From Henriciella barbarensis (GTDB lineage: Bacteria; Pseudomonadota; Alphaproteobacteria; Caulobacterales; Hyphomonadaceae), in assembly GCF_003576345.1 (NCBI RefSeq), contig NZ_QWGB01000003.1:115389-179388 (forward strand): DNA of 64,000 nt, written 5' to 3'. Each line of letters begins with the position of its first letter. Within the stretch, counting starts at the first letter, position 1. Positions 49,545-58,289 of this stretch are shown here, piece after piece. The notes beneath the pieces were generated by a model. The model saw only the letters and a list, made by a program, of their open reading frames with translations, had not been told where the DNA came from and made no database searches. Both the position numbers and the translations under genes were made by a program.

Positions 49545-50569
49545 TAGCTTTTGTCCTCAGATGCGAATGTCTTGGCCTGCTCGATCCAGGATTCCCGCTC
49601 GATCCGGCCCCGGAAAGACAGATACCCGTCGACCCACTTCACATTATCGCCGCTCCAGGCCGCGATCTGTGCAAATGTGTTCACGCCAAGCTCATTGAGC
49701 TGCCTCTCAATCTTTGGCCCTATGCCCTTGATTTTCTTCAGATCGTCGCCGCCTTCGGTCGCAGCATCCGACGTGTCCGGGCGCTCACCGTCGAGCTCCA
49801 TCTCTTCGTCAGCCGCCTCGACAGCTGCCTTGGAGGATTCTTCGCGATCGGTATTGGTTGGCTTCGAACGAGCTGGCTCACCCTTGGCTTCCGGCTCTGG
49901 CTTGTCGCCATTGGTCGCTTCGGGCAGATTCGGAAGCCCGCCAGCGCCGTTGCGCGAGCCATCGAAAAGCCCCGCCTCTTTCAACGTGGTCGCGCCGCCA
50001 ATCGGCGCACTGTTCAGACGGTCAACGAAAGTTCCCGGAGGCACATCGACACCGCCAGCCAGGCGCGACAGGATCTCGTCAAGAGATTCCGGCGTCAGGT
50101 CTTCATAGTAATAGTCGTTGATCTGGACCATCGGCGCGTTCACGCAGGCGCCAAGACACTCGACTTCTTCCCATGACAGACGGCCATCATCGGTCACGCC
50201 CATCTTCTTGCCGATACGCTTCTCGCAAACCTTCTTCAGGTCATTGGCGCCGCGCAGCATGCAAGGCGTCGTGCCGCAGAGCTGGACGTGATTCTTTCCG
50301 ACCGGCTGGAGGCGGAACATCGTGTAGAAGGTCGCGACTTCATAGACGCGGATATAGGGCATCTCGAGCCGGTCAGCGACCGTCCGCATGGCCGGCTCAG
50401 ACAGCCAGCCGCCATTATCCTTCTGCGCCAGCCAGAGCAGCGGAATCACAGCGGACCGCTTCTTGTCCTCTGGATACTTGCCCATCCAGAACGCAATCGT
50501 CGGCTCTGTTTCGGCTTTGAAAGCGAAGGTTTCGCCCCCTGCCTCAAGATCAAAACGGCGAAGTGCCAT
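49544..50569 (-). CDS. nuoE: Complex I subunit E with C-terminal HhH extension
   Basis: Protein of 341 aa. Residues 1-~185 are the thioredoxin-like 24-kDa subunit with 2Fe-2S ligands in [12 protein letters not shown] and [10 protein letters not shown]. Residues ~190-265 form an acidic low-complexity linker rich in Glu, Asp, Ala and Pro. The last ~65 ([20 protein letters not shown], then [22 protein letters not shown]) look like a helix-hairpin-helix module. The core subunit is normally ~165-200 aa; similar extended NuoE proteins exist in alphaproteobacteria. The extra domain's role is unknown. Confidence 0.95.
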   Translation of the reverse strand: MALRRFDLEAGGETFAFKAETEPTIAFWMGKYPEDKKRSAVIPLLWLAQKDNGGWLSEPAMRTVADRLEMPYIRVYEVATFYTMFRLQPVGKNHVQLCGTTPCMLRGANDLKKVCEKRIGKKMGVTDDGRLSWEEVECLGACVNAPMVQINDYYYEDLTPESLDEILSRLAGGVDVPPGTFVDRLNSAPIGGATTLKEAGLFDGSRNGAGGLPNLPEATNGDKPEPEAKGEPARSKPTNTDREESSKAAVEAADEEMELDGERPDTSDAATEGGDDLKKIKGIGPKIERQLNELGVNTFAQIAAWSGDNVKWVDGYLSFRGRIERESWIEQAKTFASEDKS

Positions 50570-51777
50570 TAGCGGTCGATCTCCCCAAACACGATATCAA
50601 GCGAACCCAGTATGGCAGAGACGTCTGCCAGCATATGCCCCTTGCACAGGTGATCCATGGCCGCGAGGTGCGGATAGCCCGGCGCGCGGATCTTGGCCCT
50701 GTAAGGACGGTTCGTTCCATCAGATACGAGATACACACCGAACTCGCCCTTCGGTGCCTCGACGCAGGCATAGACCTCGCCTTCGGGCACGTGGAAGCCT
50801 TCGGTGTAGAGCTTGAAGTGGTGAATGAGGGCCTCCATTGAGCGCTTCATGTCACCGCGGCGTGGTGGGGACACCTTCGAACCAGCCAGCAGGACTTCGC
50901 CTTCCGGCATGTTCTCGATGCACCACTTCATGATATCGCAGGAGATCAGCATCTCCTCCATGCGGCAGACATAGCGATCATAATTGTCGCCATTGTTGCC
51001 GACGACGACCTTGAAGACGTCACCCGGGATCTCGTCATAAATCTCGTAAGGCTGCGAGCGGCGAAGGTCCCAGGCGAGGCCGGAGCCGCGCACCATGACG
51101 CCCGAAAAGCCCCATTCCATGATCATCTTCTCATCGACAACGCCGATATCGACATTGCGCTGTTTGAAGATGCGGTTTTCCGTGATCAGCCCTTCAATGT
51201 GCGCAATCGCATCCGGGAAGCGGCTGCAGAAGTGCATGATATCGTCGAGCAGGTCTGGCGGCAGGTCCTGATGGACACCGCCCGGACGGAAATAGGCTGA
51301 GTGCATGCGCGAGCCGGACGCGCGCTCATAGAAACCGATCAGCACTTCGCGCTCTTCGAAGCCCCACGTAATCGGGGCCAGCGCGCCGCAGTCCATGGCC
51401 TGCGTCGTGATGTTGAGCATGTGCGACAGGATGCGGCCGATTTCGGAATAAAGCACGCGGATAAAGCTGGCGCGGCGCGGCACTTCGAGACCAAGCATAC
51501 GCTCGATCGCGAGACACCAGGCATGCTCCTGGTTCATCGGCGCCACGTAATCGAGACGGTCGAAGTAAGGCAGGCCTTGCAGGTAGGTCTTGTATTCGAG
51601 CAGCTTTTCAGTCCCGCGGTGAAGCAGGCCGACATGGCTGTCGATCCGTTCGACGACTTCGCCGTCGAGATCCATGATCATGCGGAGCACGCCATGCGCA
51701 GCCGGGTGCTGCGGGCCGAAGTTGAGCGTAAATTTGCGGTCGTCGTCGGAGGACGAGATGTAAGCGCTATCAGCCAT
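50569..51777 (-). CDS. nuoD: Complex I subunit D (49 kDa)
   Basis: Protein of 402 aa from the ATG at 51777 ([20 protein letters not shown]). Forms the quinone pocket with NuoB. Blocks: [58 protein letters not shown] and the C-terminal FGEIDR. A separate NuoD, not fused to NuoC as in E. coli. The start lies within the end of nuoC. Confidence 0.98.
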   Translation of the reverse strand: MADSAYISSSDDDRKFTLNFGPQHPAAHGVLRMIMDLDGEVVERIDSHVGLLHRGTEKLLEYKTYLQGLPYFDRLDYVAPMNQEHAWCLAIERMLGLEVPRRASFIRVLYSEIGRILSHMLNITTQAMDCGALAPITWGFEEREVLIGFYERASGSRMHSAYFRPGGVHQDLPPDLLDDIMHFCSRFPDAIAHIEGLITENRIFKQRNVDIGVVDEKMIMEWGFSGVMVRGSGLAWDLRRSQPYEIYDEIPGDVFKVVVGNNGDNYDRYVCRMEEMLISCDIMKWCIENMPEGEVLLAGSKVSPPRRGDMKRSMEALIHHFKLYTEGFHVPEGEVYACVEAPKGEFGVYLVSDGTNRPYRAKIRAPGYPHLAAMDHLCKGHMLADVSAILGSLDIVFGEIDR

Positions 51778-52387
51778 TGTCAGCCTCCTTCTCCGCTTTT
51801 TCATCGCCCGGGAGTTCTTTGGTCATGCCTTCCCATGGCGATAGGAAATCAAAATTGCGGTACTCCTGAACCAGGCTCACTGGCTCATAGACGACGCGCT
51901 TTTCAAGGTCGTCATAGCGCACCTCGGTATAGCCCGTCAGCGGGAAGTCCTTGCGCAGCGGATAGCCCTCAAAACCGTAGTCGGTCAGGAGGCGGCGCAT
52001 GTCCGGGTGGCCGGCAAAGCGGATGCCATACATGTCGAACGCTTCGCGCTCGAACCAGTCGGCGCTCGGGTGAAGCCCGGTAAGGCTCGGCACAGCCGCG
52101 CCTTCATTAGTCGAGATCTTGATACGAATACGCTGGTTCAGACGCATCGACAGGAAGTGATAAACGACCTCGAAGCGCTGGCTGCGTTCCGGATAGTCGA
52201 CACCGCATATGTCGATCAGCGTTTCGAAGACGCACTGATTGTCGTCTTTCAGAAATTTCGACAGGCGCAGAATCGAATCGCGTTCGGCTAGCAGGGTCAG
52301 CTCACCATGACGCACATGGAAACTCTTCACCATATCAGCGCATGACTCGCTGATATGCTCGCCAAGCTCTTTCAGGGCTTCACTCAT
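51770..52387 (-). CDS. nuoC: Complex I subunit C (30 kDa)
   Basis: Protein of 205 aa. Contains [24 protein letters not shown] and the signature [15 protein letters not shown] and [15 protein letters not shown]. Unfused, as usual outside enterobacteria. It overlaps nuoD by 8 bp and lies 20 bp after nuoB. Confidence 0.97.
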   Translation of the reverse strand: MSEALKELGEHISESCADMVKSFHVRHGELTLLAERDSILRLSKFLKDDNQCVFETLIDICGVDYPERSQRFEVVYHFLSMRLNQRIRIKISTNEGAAVPSLTGLHPSADWFEREAFDMYGIRFAGHPDMRRLLTDYGFEGYPLRKDFPLTGYTEVRYDDLEKRVVYEPVSLVQEYRNFDFLSPWEGMTKELPGDEKAEKEADNG

Positions 52388-52407
52388 GATCAGTAAATCC
52401 TTTCCGC

Positions 52408-52977
52408 CTAGCGCTCGATCGAGCCTTCGCGGCGGATCTTCTTCTGAAGTTGCAGCATACCATAGACGAGCGCCTCTGCGGTCGGCGGGCAGCCTGGCAC
52501 ATAGATGTCGACAGGCACGATACGGTCACAGCCGCGAACGACTGAATATGAATAGTGATAATAGCCGCCGCCATTGGCACACGACCCCATGGAAACGACG
52601 TAACGCGGTTCCGGCATCTGGTCGTAGACCTTGCGAAGCGCTGGCGCCATCTTGTTGGTGAGCGTCCCGGCGACGATCATCACGTCGGACTGACGCGGAG
52701 AACCACGCGGCGCCATGCCGAAGCGCTCAAGGTCATAGCGCGGATTGCCTGCCTGCATCATTTCGACAGCGCAACATGCCAGACCGAACGTCATCCACAT
52801 GAGCGAACCGGTCCGCGCCCAGGCGATCAGGTCGTCTGCACGCGCGGTGAAATAGCCCTTGTCGGCAAGGTGATCGGACAGACCGGCGAAGAACGGGTCG
52901 TCAGCGCGCACATCATGCCCGCCTTCGACACCGGCGCGGCCGGCCCCAAGTGCATATGGCTTATAATCGTCGGCCAT
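52408..52977 (-). CDS. nuoB: Complex I subunit B (PSST)
   Basis: Protein of 189 aa that carries the terminal 4Fe-4S cluster N2, bound by the tandem Cys in [11 protein letters not shown], the Cys of [17 protein letters not shown] and [11 protein letters not shown]. The start is one base after the nuoA stop. Length is typical. Confidence 0.98.
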   Translation of the reverse strand: MADDYKPYALGAGRAGVEGGHDVRADDPFFAGLSDHLADKGYFTARADDLIAWARTGSLMWMTFGLACCAVEMMQAGNPRYDLERFGMAPRGSPRQSDVMIVAGTLTNKMAPALRKVYDQMPEPRYVVSMGSCANGGGYYHYSYSVVRGCDRIVPVDIYVPGCPPTAEALVYGMLQLQKKIRREGSIER

Positions 52978-53352
52978 TTATTCCCACTCCAGCGCACCGC
53001 GGCGCCATTCGTATATGAAACCTACCGTCAGCACGCCAAGGAACACGACCATCGACCAGAAGCCGAACACACCGATGGTACCGAGGCTGACAGCCCACGG
53101 GAAGAGGAAAGCCACTTCCAGGTCGAAGATGATGAAGAGGATGGCCACCAGATAGAAGCGGACATCGAATTTCATGCGCGCATCGTCGAAGGCGTTGAAG
53201 CCGCACTCATAGGCCGAATTCTTTTCAGGATCCGGGTTGGACGGGGCCAGAATGGCAGCACCAATAATGAAGAGCAGCGACAGGATCACACCAAGTCCCA
53301 GAAACAGGATCACTGGCAGATAGTCGAGGGCAAAGCGTTCAATCTCGGTCAT
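52978..53352 (-). CDS. nuoA: Complex I subunit A
   Basis: Protein of 124 aa (ND3) with three membrane segments; the loop [37 protein letters not shown] contains the Cys that changes exposure between active and deactive forms in the mitochondrial enzyme. First gene of the 14-gene operon; its promoter must lie in 53353-53600, where a hairpin is seen at 53383-53407. Confidence 0.97.
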   Translation of the reverse strand: MTEIERFALDYLPVILFLGLGVILSLLFIIGAAILAPSNPDPEKNSAYECGFNAFDDARMKFDVRFYLVAILFIIFDLEVAFLFPWAVSLGTIGVFGFWSMVVFLGVLTVGFIYEWRRGALEWE

Positions 53353-53602
53353 ATGAGGTGAGCTCCTCGAAGGACGGGCGTCGAAAGCGTCGGGTTAGGA
53401 CGCTTTCAGCGCGATGGCAACATGCCATCCCCATCGAAACTAACGCAGTCTGCGGAAATTTCTGCCCCCTCCTCTGCGGCGAGGCGACGCGCTGGCTGCA
53501 TTCGATTGCCACCTGAAAATGCGAGGGATTTGCAGATATCGAACGGGCGTTGTTTAAACGTCCGCAACACGAACGTTACTCGAGTCTATTTTCACGATAA
53601 CG
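53353..53602. other. Intergenic junction upstream of nuoA
   Basis: No gene recognised. The minus strand must hold the nuo promoter, but no clear -35/-10 pair stands out. GAAAGCGTC (53383-53391) and GACGCTTTC (53399-53407) form a perfect 9-bp stem with a 7-nt loop 31 bp before the nuoA ATG, in what would be the 5' leader of the operon. The right half of this stretch is where the conserved order ends and the RHS remnant starts. Confidence 0.5.
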
Positions 53603-54436
53603 CTCTGGGGCACAATTGCCTGGCGCCAGGATTACACCCCCTTCGGTGAAAAGCGACAATCGCCCACGGCGCTCGACGACCAGCCCGGTTTCACAGGGCA
53701 CCTTACAGACACCAAGTCCGGTCTTACCTACATTCAAGCGCGCCATTACGATCCGGTGATCGGCCGATTTCTGTCAATGGACCCGGTGACGTTTGCCGAA
53801 GGCGGTACGGGGTATTTCAACCGCTATGCGTATGTGATGAACGACCCCATGAGTAATATCGACCCAACCGGCATGATGTGTACTGGTAGCAGGCTGGAAA
53901 ACGACGATCGAACCTGTGCGAGTACCGACGACTGGAACACTGCAAGCAGCGGACTACTACAAGGCTCCGTCAGACAGCGACCGCCATTGAGAACTATACA
54001 ACCGCGCAAAACGTTTATCACGGACGGTCGCTTGGGTACGAAGAGCACTCGAAACCTAGATATGGACGCGGAACTTAGATCCATCACTATCGAGGCGCGA
54101 TCATCATATCTTGCCATACAGCCTAAGTGGGGTGCTATTTTGTATTGGCTGCGCGGCAGACGTGCCAAAGGTTCAGCCGCGCGAATTTCTGGCTCTCTAT
54201 TGAGGGCCGTGGTACTTTCTCGCCATCTGTATAGCATGCGCGGCGAAGTGCTCGACAGCCACTCCTTCCGTTCCCAAGACATTTGGGCTGCCTCGGTATC
54301 GGTGCGGGGCATTTCAAGTCGTGCGGTTACAATCGGAAATCGAGGGAATTATGGGTTGATTTTTTTGCAGTTGAACGCGTTTGGATTGATTTACTATAAC
54401 GTATACGGACACAATATAATTGCACCAGGTGTGTAA
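53558..54436 (+). pseudogene. 5'-truncated RHS-repeat protein fragment with unique C-terminal tail
   Basis: The frame is closed by a TAA at 53555, so there is no intact N-terminus; the first possible start that keeps any core is the ATC/ATG region near 53756. From 53606 the translation reads like the RHS-associated core: WRQDYTPFGEKRQSPT, GFTGHLTDTKSGLTYIQARHYDP, IGRFLSMDPVTFAEGG, YFNRYAYVMNDPMSNIDPTG. After DPTG (about 53868) the remaining ~189 residues match nothing I recognise, as expected of polymorphic toxin tails; they are rich in Arg and Ser and end YNVYGHNIIAPGV. A complete RHS would need several kilobases upstream, but nuoA is there. Most likely an orphan RHS C-terminal cassette. Confidence 0.8.
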
Positions 54437-54438
54437 GA

Positions 54439-54789
54439 ATGAGGCTCGCTCTAGTTCCAATTTTCTTCGTTTCATTGTGTACGTCCTGCAGCGCGGAGAC
54501 CGCTATTGACGAGTCGTGTTATTTTATTCTGAGCTCAGACGTTGATGAGTTGCGTCAGTCTGGGTTGGGTCTTGGTCCAATAGCGGAAGTCGCTCGTGAT
54601 TTGACTGACCAGTATTTCGCCGACGATCGGTCAGTGCCGCCGTTAGCGCGGAGCGGCATTCTTCTTTTTGCAGAGCGTTGCGATTTAATTGAAACTAAAA
54701 ACTTCGTTGAAGAAGCATTCGAGGGATCTGTTTTCCGCTATAGATTGAGAAGAATAACTCAGTCCGAGTATATCCATACTGCCGACTAA
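54439..54789 (+). CDS. Small exported protein, candidate immunity partner
   Basis: Protein of 116 aa, not recognised. ATG lies 2 bp after the RHS fragment stop. Residues 1-18 form a signal peptide ending LCTSCSAE, a possible but imperfect lipobox (Cys at +1, Ser at -1, Thr at -2). The mature part is acidic and has two further Cys (SCYFIL, ERCDLIE) that may form a disulfide in the periplasm. Tight spacing behind a toxin-like tail is typical of immunity genes; periplasmic immunity proteins are known for toxins that act there. The function is inference from position only. Confidence 0.6.
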   Translation: MRLALVPIFFVSLCTSCSAETAIDESCYFILSSDVDELRQSGLGLGPIAEVARDLTDQYFADDRSVPPLARSGILLFAERCDLIETKNFVEEAFEGSVFRYRLRRITQSEYIHTAD

Positions 54790-54913
54790 TTGGGGCTCCT
54801 AGGCTGATATTCTAGACGCTTAATGACCAATGAGGATGGTATTATCAGGTGAAGTGACCGACTCAGCCGTTCCGCAACACCGACAGCTACGCTTGCTTAG
54901 ATTACCCTGGTGA

Positions 54914-55453
54914 ATGGTGAAGGTGACTGCCAGAATGAGAGTTCTTTTCTTCAAGTTTTTGTTGTTATTGAATTTATCAGGCTGCTTGTCGTCGGACGGG
55001 GGGAGTCAAAGCGGTACGCCTAGAGTATTGCTTGCCGAGGATGTAAACGCGTTTCGTGTTGAGGGCGACCTAGGGATCTGGTTTTCAATATCAACCCACA
55101 TAGAGAAGAGTGTTTGTTTCAATATATCTGAATTAAATTTTGGCGGGCCTTATCCATTATTCCTTTCAGCATCCGTGACCGATGCGGAGTGGAGAGACGG
55201 GCCGGTTATATTGGGATCTTACTTGGTGATATCGGGCGCTGGGCGTTACTATGTGGACGTGAATGACGTTGCAGAACTACCTGAGTACAGATTTGAGCTT
55301 TTAGGCTTTGAGTGCGCCTTGTATGCGACGTCAAACGAACCTGGACTGTCAATTATCGAGCAGGGGCCACAGGAAGAATCTATTAGGCTACAACTCAACG
55401 TCACGCATGGTGATCTGCACGAAAACTCGGATGTCTTGAGTTCATTTGAATAA
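54914..55453 (+). CDS. Hypothetical lipoprotein
   Basis: Protein of 179 aa (or 172 from the second ATG at 54935, MRVLFFKFLLLLNL). The N-terminus is a canonical lipoprotein signal with lipobox LSGC followed by SSDGGS; the +2 Ser favours outer-membrane sorting. The mature domain is predicted to be beta-rich with Cys in SVCFNISELNF and GFECALYA. No family recognised. Lower GC than the core genome, like the RHS fragment upstream, suggesting one acquired block. Confidence 0.6.
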   Translation: MVKVTARMRVLFFKFLLLLNLSGCLSSDGGSQSGTPRVLLAEDVNAFRVEGDLGIWFSISTHIEKSVCFNISELNFGGPYPLFLSASVTDAEWRDGPVILGSYLVISGAGRYYVDVNDVAELPEYRFELLGFECALYATSNEPGLSIIEQGPQEESIRLQLNVTHGDLHENSDVLSSFE

Positions 55454-55847
55454 GGCAAGATAGAGCGAACTTCGCACTTCGCGCCTCGCGCGACTCGCAG
55501 CTAGCGCCCTGTAAACGCGATATTTTTGTTGGCACCATCTGGACGACTTGGCGGTAGTTGTCTTACAGACATCAAGTCCGGCTTTGGCTCCGGTTTGCGC
55601 ATCTCGCCACGGCGGCTCCAATCTTCTCTCGGACTGCCTCGAACTCTTGTGCTTTCTCATCGATGCGCTCCTGGCGCAGCGAGACCCTCCGGCGCTGTCC
55701 CAGATGTCGGACGATGAGGATGTCACGCTTTGCATGGTTGAACGTGCGCGTGTCCGAGGCGACCAGATTGCACCCTCCTTGCACCATCTCTGCACCGTTT
55801 CTGCACCATAGTTTCCGCCCCCTGCGGACCCGGTCTAGTCTTGGGGC
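55454..55847. other. Gene-poor stretch with RHS-core echo
   Basis: No intact gene supported. 55562-55581 repeats 19 of 20 bases of the RHS core at 53702-53721, the part encoding LTDTKSG, but the surroundings are not RHS-like and the frame is lost. On the minus strand 55572-55790 has coding-like GC-rich third positions without a convincing start or known family; it may be the end of a decayed gene. Confidence 0.45.
55561..55583 (+). repeat. Second copy of short RHS core segment
   Basis: CTTACAGACATCAAGTCCGG here matches CTTACAGACACCAAGTCCGG at 53702-53721 with one mismatch. In RHS loci short core repeats flank displaced C-terminal cassettes, so this may mark another, now eroded, tail module. 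Confidence 0.55.
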
Positions 55848-56231
55848 ATGATCAAGAGAGACTGGATCCTTGATGTTTTGGCAGAGCTGGAGCTCTGGTA
55901 CTGGCCTGTCTTCCTCTGGGAACTCTACTGGCTGGACCGCTATCTCTCGGATCGCCGCGCAGAGCATCGCTCTGGCCTGATTGGCTACTCGGTCTGCAAG
56001 AAGGGCCGCATCTATATCACGCTGCAGGCCTTTGGGGACAAACCAGACCCGAATGACTGGACCAAGTTCGCGCCGCGCGCACCGTGGAAGCGACTGTCGC
56101 TGGATATCTCTGACCCGTGGCCGGGCCTCGATGGTGCTGAATCTCAGACGCCCGGCCAACAGTTAGCGCGTCGGATATCCGAAACGTTGAGGGTCACCGC
56201 CCCCGCACAGCTGATCCTCATCCCACCCTAA
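55848..56231 (+). CDS. Hypothetical 127-aa protein
   Basis: Not recognised. Trp-rich N-terminus (DWILDVLAELELWYWPVFLWELYWLDRYLSDRR) followed by a basic central part (YSVCKKGRIYITLQAFGDKPDPNDW) and a Pro-rich C-terminus. No signal peptide. GC and third-position bias fit the core genome rather than the AT-richer RHS block upstream, which supports a real gene. The ATG follows GGGGC at short spacing. Alternative: part of a minus-strand frame covering 55572-56159, which has no recognisable domain. Confidence 0.5.
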   Translation: MIKRDWILDVLAELELWYWPVFLWELYWLDRYLSDRRAEHRSGLIGYSVCKKGRIYITLQAFGDKPDPNDWTKFAPRAPWKRLSLDISDPWPGLDGAESQTPGQQLARRISETLRVTAPAQLILIPP

Positions 56232-56774
56232 TCACAACACCCAACTCCTACGCCGCATGGTGAGCGAAGCCGATCCACGCGGCCACCACCCACTTCCTTA
56301 AACCCGACCACCTACCTCCCGAAGATACCTGCCTGCGCAGGTGTCTGCGGATGCAAGTACCGCAAGCCCCAATGGGACTGTGGCCGCACGCGCTGCCTCA
56401 TCCTGAGCCTGTCGAACGATGAAGCAGGAAATCGCTGAAAGAAGACCCAAAGCCTCCAGAGACCCCGGCCTGCGCCAGGGTGAGCGGAATGAGTGAAACG
56501 CAGCCCTGAGCCCGATTCATCGCGAATCGGGGATCAAAACCGAAAACCACGCCTGATGTGAGGCGCGAAGCGACGATACGGAAGCGCAGCCTTGAGCCCC
56601 ACTCATGTGACGAGCGAAGCGAGGACACGGAGTGAAAGGCACAAAGCCCCTGCCGGGGCATTCACTTCCTATTTTCGATCCACTGGATCGAAAATTCCGC
56701 TGCGCAAATCGGAAAGCAGCCCTGAGCACACTTCATGTGAGGCGCGCAGCGACAATACGGAAGCCAGGAAAAAA
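56232..56774. repeat. Intergenic mosaic of degenerate repeats
   Basis: No gene. CCTGAGC-type phrases recur (56402, 56505, 56590, 56721), and three units share ATGTGA(G)GCG(C)G.AGCGA..ATACGGAG at about 56554-56583, 56605-56632 and 56735-56762. TCATCCTGAGCCTGTCGAAC at 56399-56418 resembles a REP-like sequence common in alphaproteobacterial intergenic DNA. A perfect palindrome lies at 56671-56695. Confidence 0.6.
56671..56695. repeat. 25-bp perfect palindrome
   Basis: ATTTTCGATCCA and TGGATCGAAAAT are exact reverse complements separated by one C. It lies between repeat units in the gene-free stretch next to tRNA-Phe. Its A/T tracts at both ends would allow a bidirectional terminator-like hairpin, though no adjacent transcript other than tRNA-Phe (minus strand, reading towards it) is evident. 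Confidence 0.6.
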
Positions 56775-56849
56775 TGGTGCCCGGGGGCGGATTTGAACCA
56801 CCGACACGCGGATTTTCAATCCGCTGCTCTACCCCTGAGCTACCCGGGC
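56775..56849 (-). tRNA. tRNA-Phe (anticodon GAA)
   Basis: Full cloverleaf on the minus strand: acceptor GCCCGGG/CCCGGGC with discriminator A and encoded CCA at 56775-56777, D arm GCTCAGGGGTAGAGC, anticodon stem GCGGA/TCCGC around loop TTGAAAA (GAA), and T arm with GGTTCAAATCC. The 3' end reads towards the palindrome at 56671-56695, which may end its transcript. Confidence 0.96.
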
Positions 56850-56937
56850 GGGTCAATGGGGAAACGGCGTCATAACGCCGGGACTCGCCATTGTCCAATC
56901 CCCTGTTTGATCTTTTTGCAGCAAGCTGCATCTGACC

Positions 56938-58179
56938 TCAATTATAGCGCGGCTGAACCGTCTCCGCGGGCATCGATTCACCTGCCCGGACAGTCTCACA
57001 TGCCGCGTCGAGATCGCGCAGATAGTCATCGATCATATCGGCATGTTTTGGCGACAGCATCAGATGGAGACTGCGCGGCTCCTTGGTGACCGAGGTGAAC
57101 CAACCACGCTTGTACAGCTCACCATAGAGCGCAAAGGAATGAAGGTCCGGATGGCGAAACGCGATGAGGCCCAGCAGCGGGTTGCCCAGGATTTCAAAGC
57201 CCCGGCCCCGAAGCCCCTGCTCTACTTGTTCCCGCGCCGCGCAGACTTTGCCCTGAAGGCGGCGATATCCCTCAACGCCCAGATGGTTCATCACCGCCCA
57301 CGCGGCCGAAATCGCGCCGCCCGGCCGTGTTCCCGCAAGAGTTGGCGTGGTCATCGGCGCGCCGGACCAGCCAGCAAAATCAAACGGCATATGCTTGTAA
57401 AGGTCGGCAGAGCGGAACAGCACCGTCGATGCGCCTTTGGCAGCGTATCCGTATTTATGAAGGTCAGCGCTCATCGACTGGACGCCTTCCAGTTCAAAAT
57501 CGAAAGCTGGGACGGGAACACCATTCATTCGCGCAAAGGGCGCCAGAAAACCGCCCACGCAAGCATCAACGTGAAGCCAGACGCCATTGGCAACCGCTAC
57601 ATCCGACAGAGCCTCAATCGGATCTATAACACCGTGTGGAAAATTGGGAGCTGAGCCGACCATCATGATCGTATTCTCATCCAGCGCGGCCGCCATGGCG
57701 GTTGGATCAGCCTCGAAGCTGCCATCGGTCTTCAATGGTACGCGCCGGACTACCAAATCCATGAGGTGCGCGGCCTTGTCGAAGGCCAGATGCGCTGACT
57801 GGGGTAGGACGATATTGGCGGGCCCCGCCTGCCCTTTCGAGCGCGCGAAGTCCCGCGCCGTCTTCATCGCCATGGTAATCGAATCGGTGCCGCCAGACGT
57901 CATGGCACCGGTCGAACCTTCCGGCCCATGCAGAAGATCAAGCGCCATGGAGATTACGTCCTTCTCCATCTGCGCCAATGAGGGAAAGGCGAGCGGCCCG
58001 AGACCGTTTTCGGACATGAAAGCAGCATAGGCTTCCTTCTGGACCTGCTCGACCTCGGGGCCCGCATTGAAGACATAGACAGCTGTCTTGCCATCACGCC
58101 ACTTGGCGTCATCCGCGCCGCGCGCAGTCATTTCAGACTTGAGCTCGGTCGAGCCTGTTCCTGTGTTCGGTAATTTCAT
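56938..58179 (-). CDS. PLP-dependent lyase/decarboxylase (sphingosine-1-phosphate-lyase-like)
   Basis: Protein of 413 aa from the ATG at 58179 behind GGGAGG; the longer frame to 58296 would run through the tRNA-Arg fragment and is rejected. Fold-type I PLP enzyme: TSGGTDSITMAMKTARDFA (phosphate site), WLHVDACVGGFLAPF (Asp that pairs with the pyridine nitrogen) and SADLHKYGYAAKGAST (Schiff-base Lys). HVDAC.GGF and HKYG.A.KG are shared with sphingosine-1-phosphate lyases; glutamate/tyrosine decarboxylases are more distant relatives. No membrane anchor, unlike eukaryotic lyases. Substrate uncertain; amino-acid decarboxylation remains possible. Confidence 0.85.
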   Translation of the reverse strand: MKLPNTGTGSTELKSEMTARGADDAKWRDGKTAVYVFNAGPEVEQVQKEAYAAFMSENGLGPLAFPSLAQMEKDVISMALDLLHGPEGSTGAMTSGGTDSITMAMKTARDFARSKGQAGPANIVLPQSAHLAFDKAAHLMDLVVRRVPLKTDGSFEADPTAMAAALDENTIMMVGSAPNFPHGVIDPIEALSDVAVANGVWLHVDACVGGFLAPFARMNGVPVPAFDFELEGVQSMSADLHKYGYAAKGASTVLFRSADLYKHMPFDFAGWSGAPMTTPTLAGTRPGGAISAAWAVMNHLGVEGYRRLQGKVCAAREQVEQGLRGRGFEILGNPLLGLIAFRHPDLHSFALYGELYKRGWFTSVTKEPRSLHLMLSPKHADMIDDYLRDLDAACETVRAGESMPAETVQPRYN

Positions 58180-58220
58180 TGATGCCTCCCTATCGGGCAG
58201 CATAATAGTTCCGCCAGCAA

Positions 58221-58266
58221 TGGCGACCCCTACAGGACTTGAACCTGTAACCGTCGGATTAGAAGA
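58221..58266 (-). other. 3' half of tRNA-Arg(TCT): attachment-site remnant
   Basis: On the minus strand this reads TTCTAA (anticodon TCT at 58263-58261), TCCGAC (3' anticodon stem), a perfect T arm (ACAGG/CCTGT at 58248-58232), AGGGGTC, G73 and CCA. The 5' side of the anticodon stem does not pair properly (TGGTCGTC) and there is no D arm or 5' acceptor strand in 58267-58330, so this is not a functional tRNA. A 3' tRNA piece next to an integrase is the classic product of tyrosine-recombinase integration into a tRNA gene: one att site keeps the 3' half. Confidence 0.85.
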
Positions 58267-58289
58267 CGACCAAAGCACCACTTTCGCGC

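Noticed and set aside
53422..53649. 75-codon plus-strand frame before the RHS fragment
   Set aside because: It overlaps the RHS core homology in a different frame and has no domain character.
55572..56159. Minus-strand frame of 195 codons
   Set aside because: The end has coding-like third positions, but the upstream half is the shadow of the plus-strand 127-aa gene; no start or family can be defended, so it is mentioned only as a possible decayed gene.
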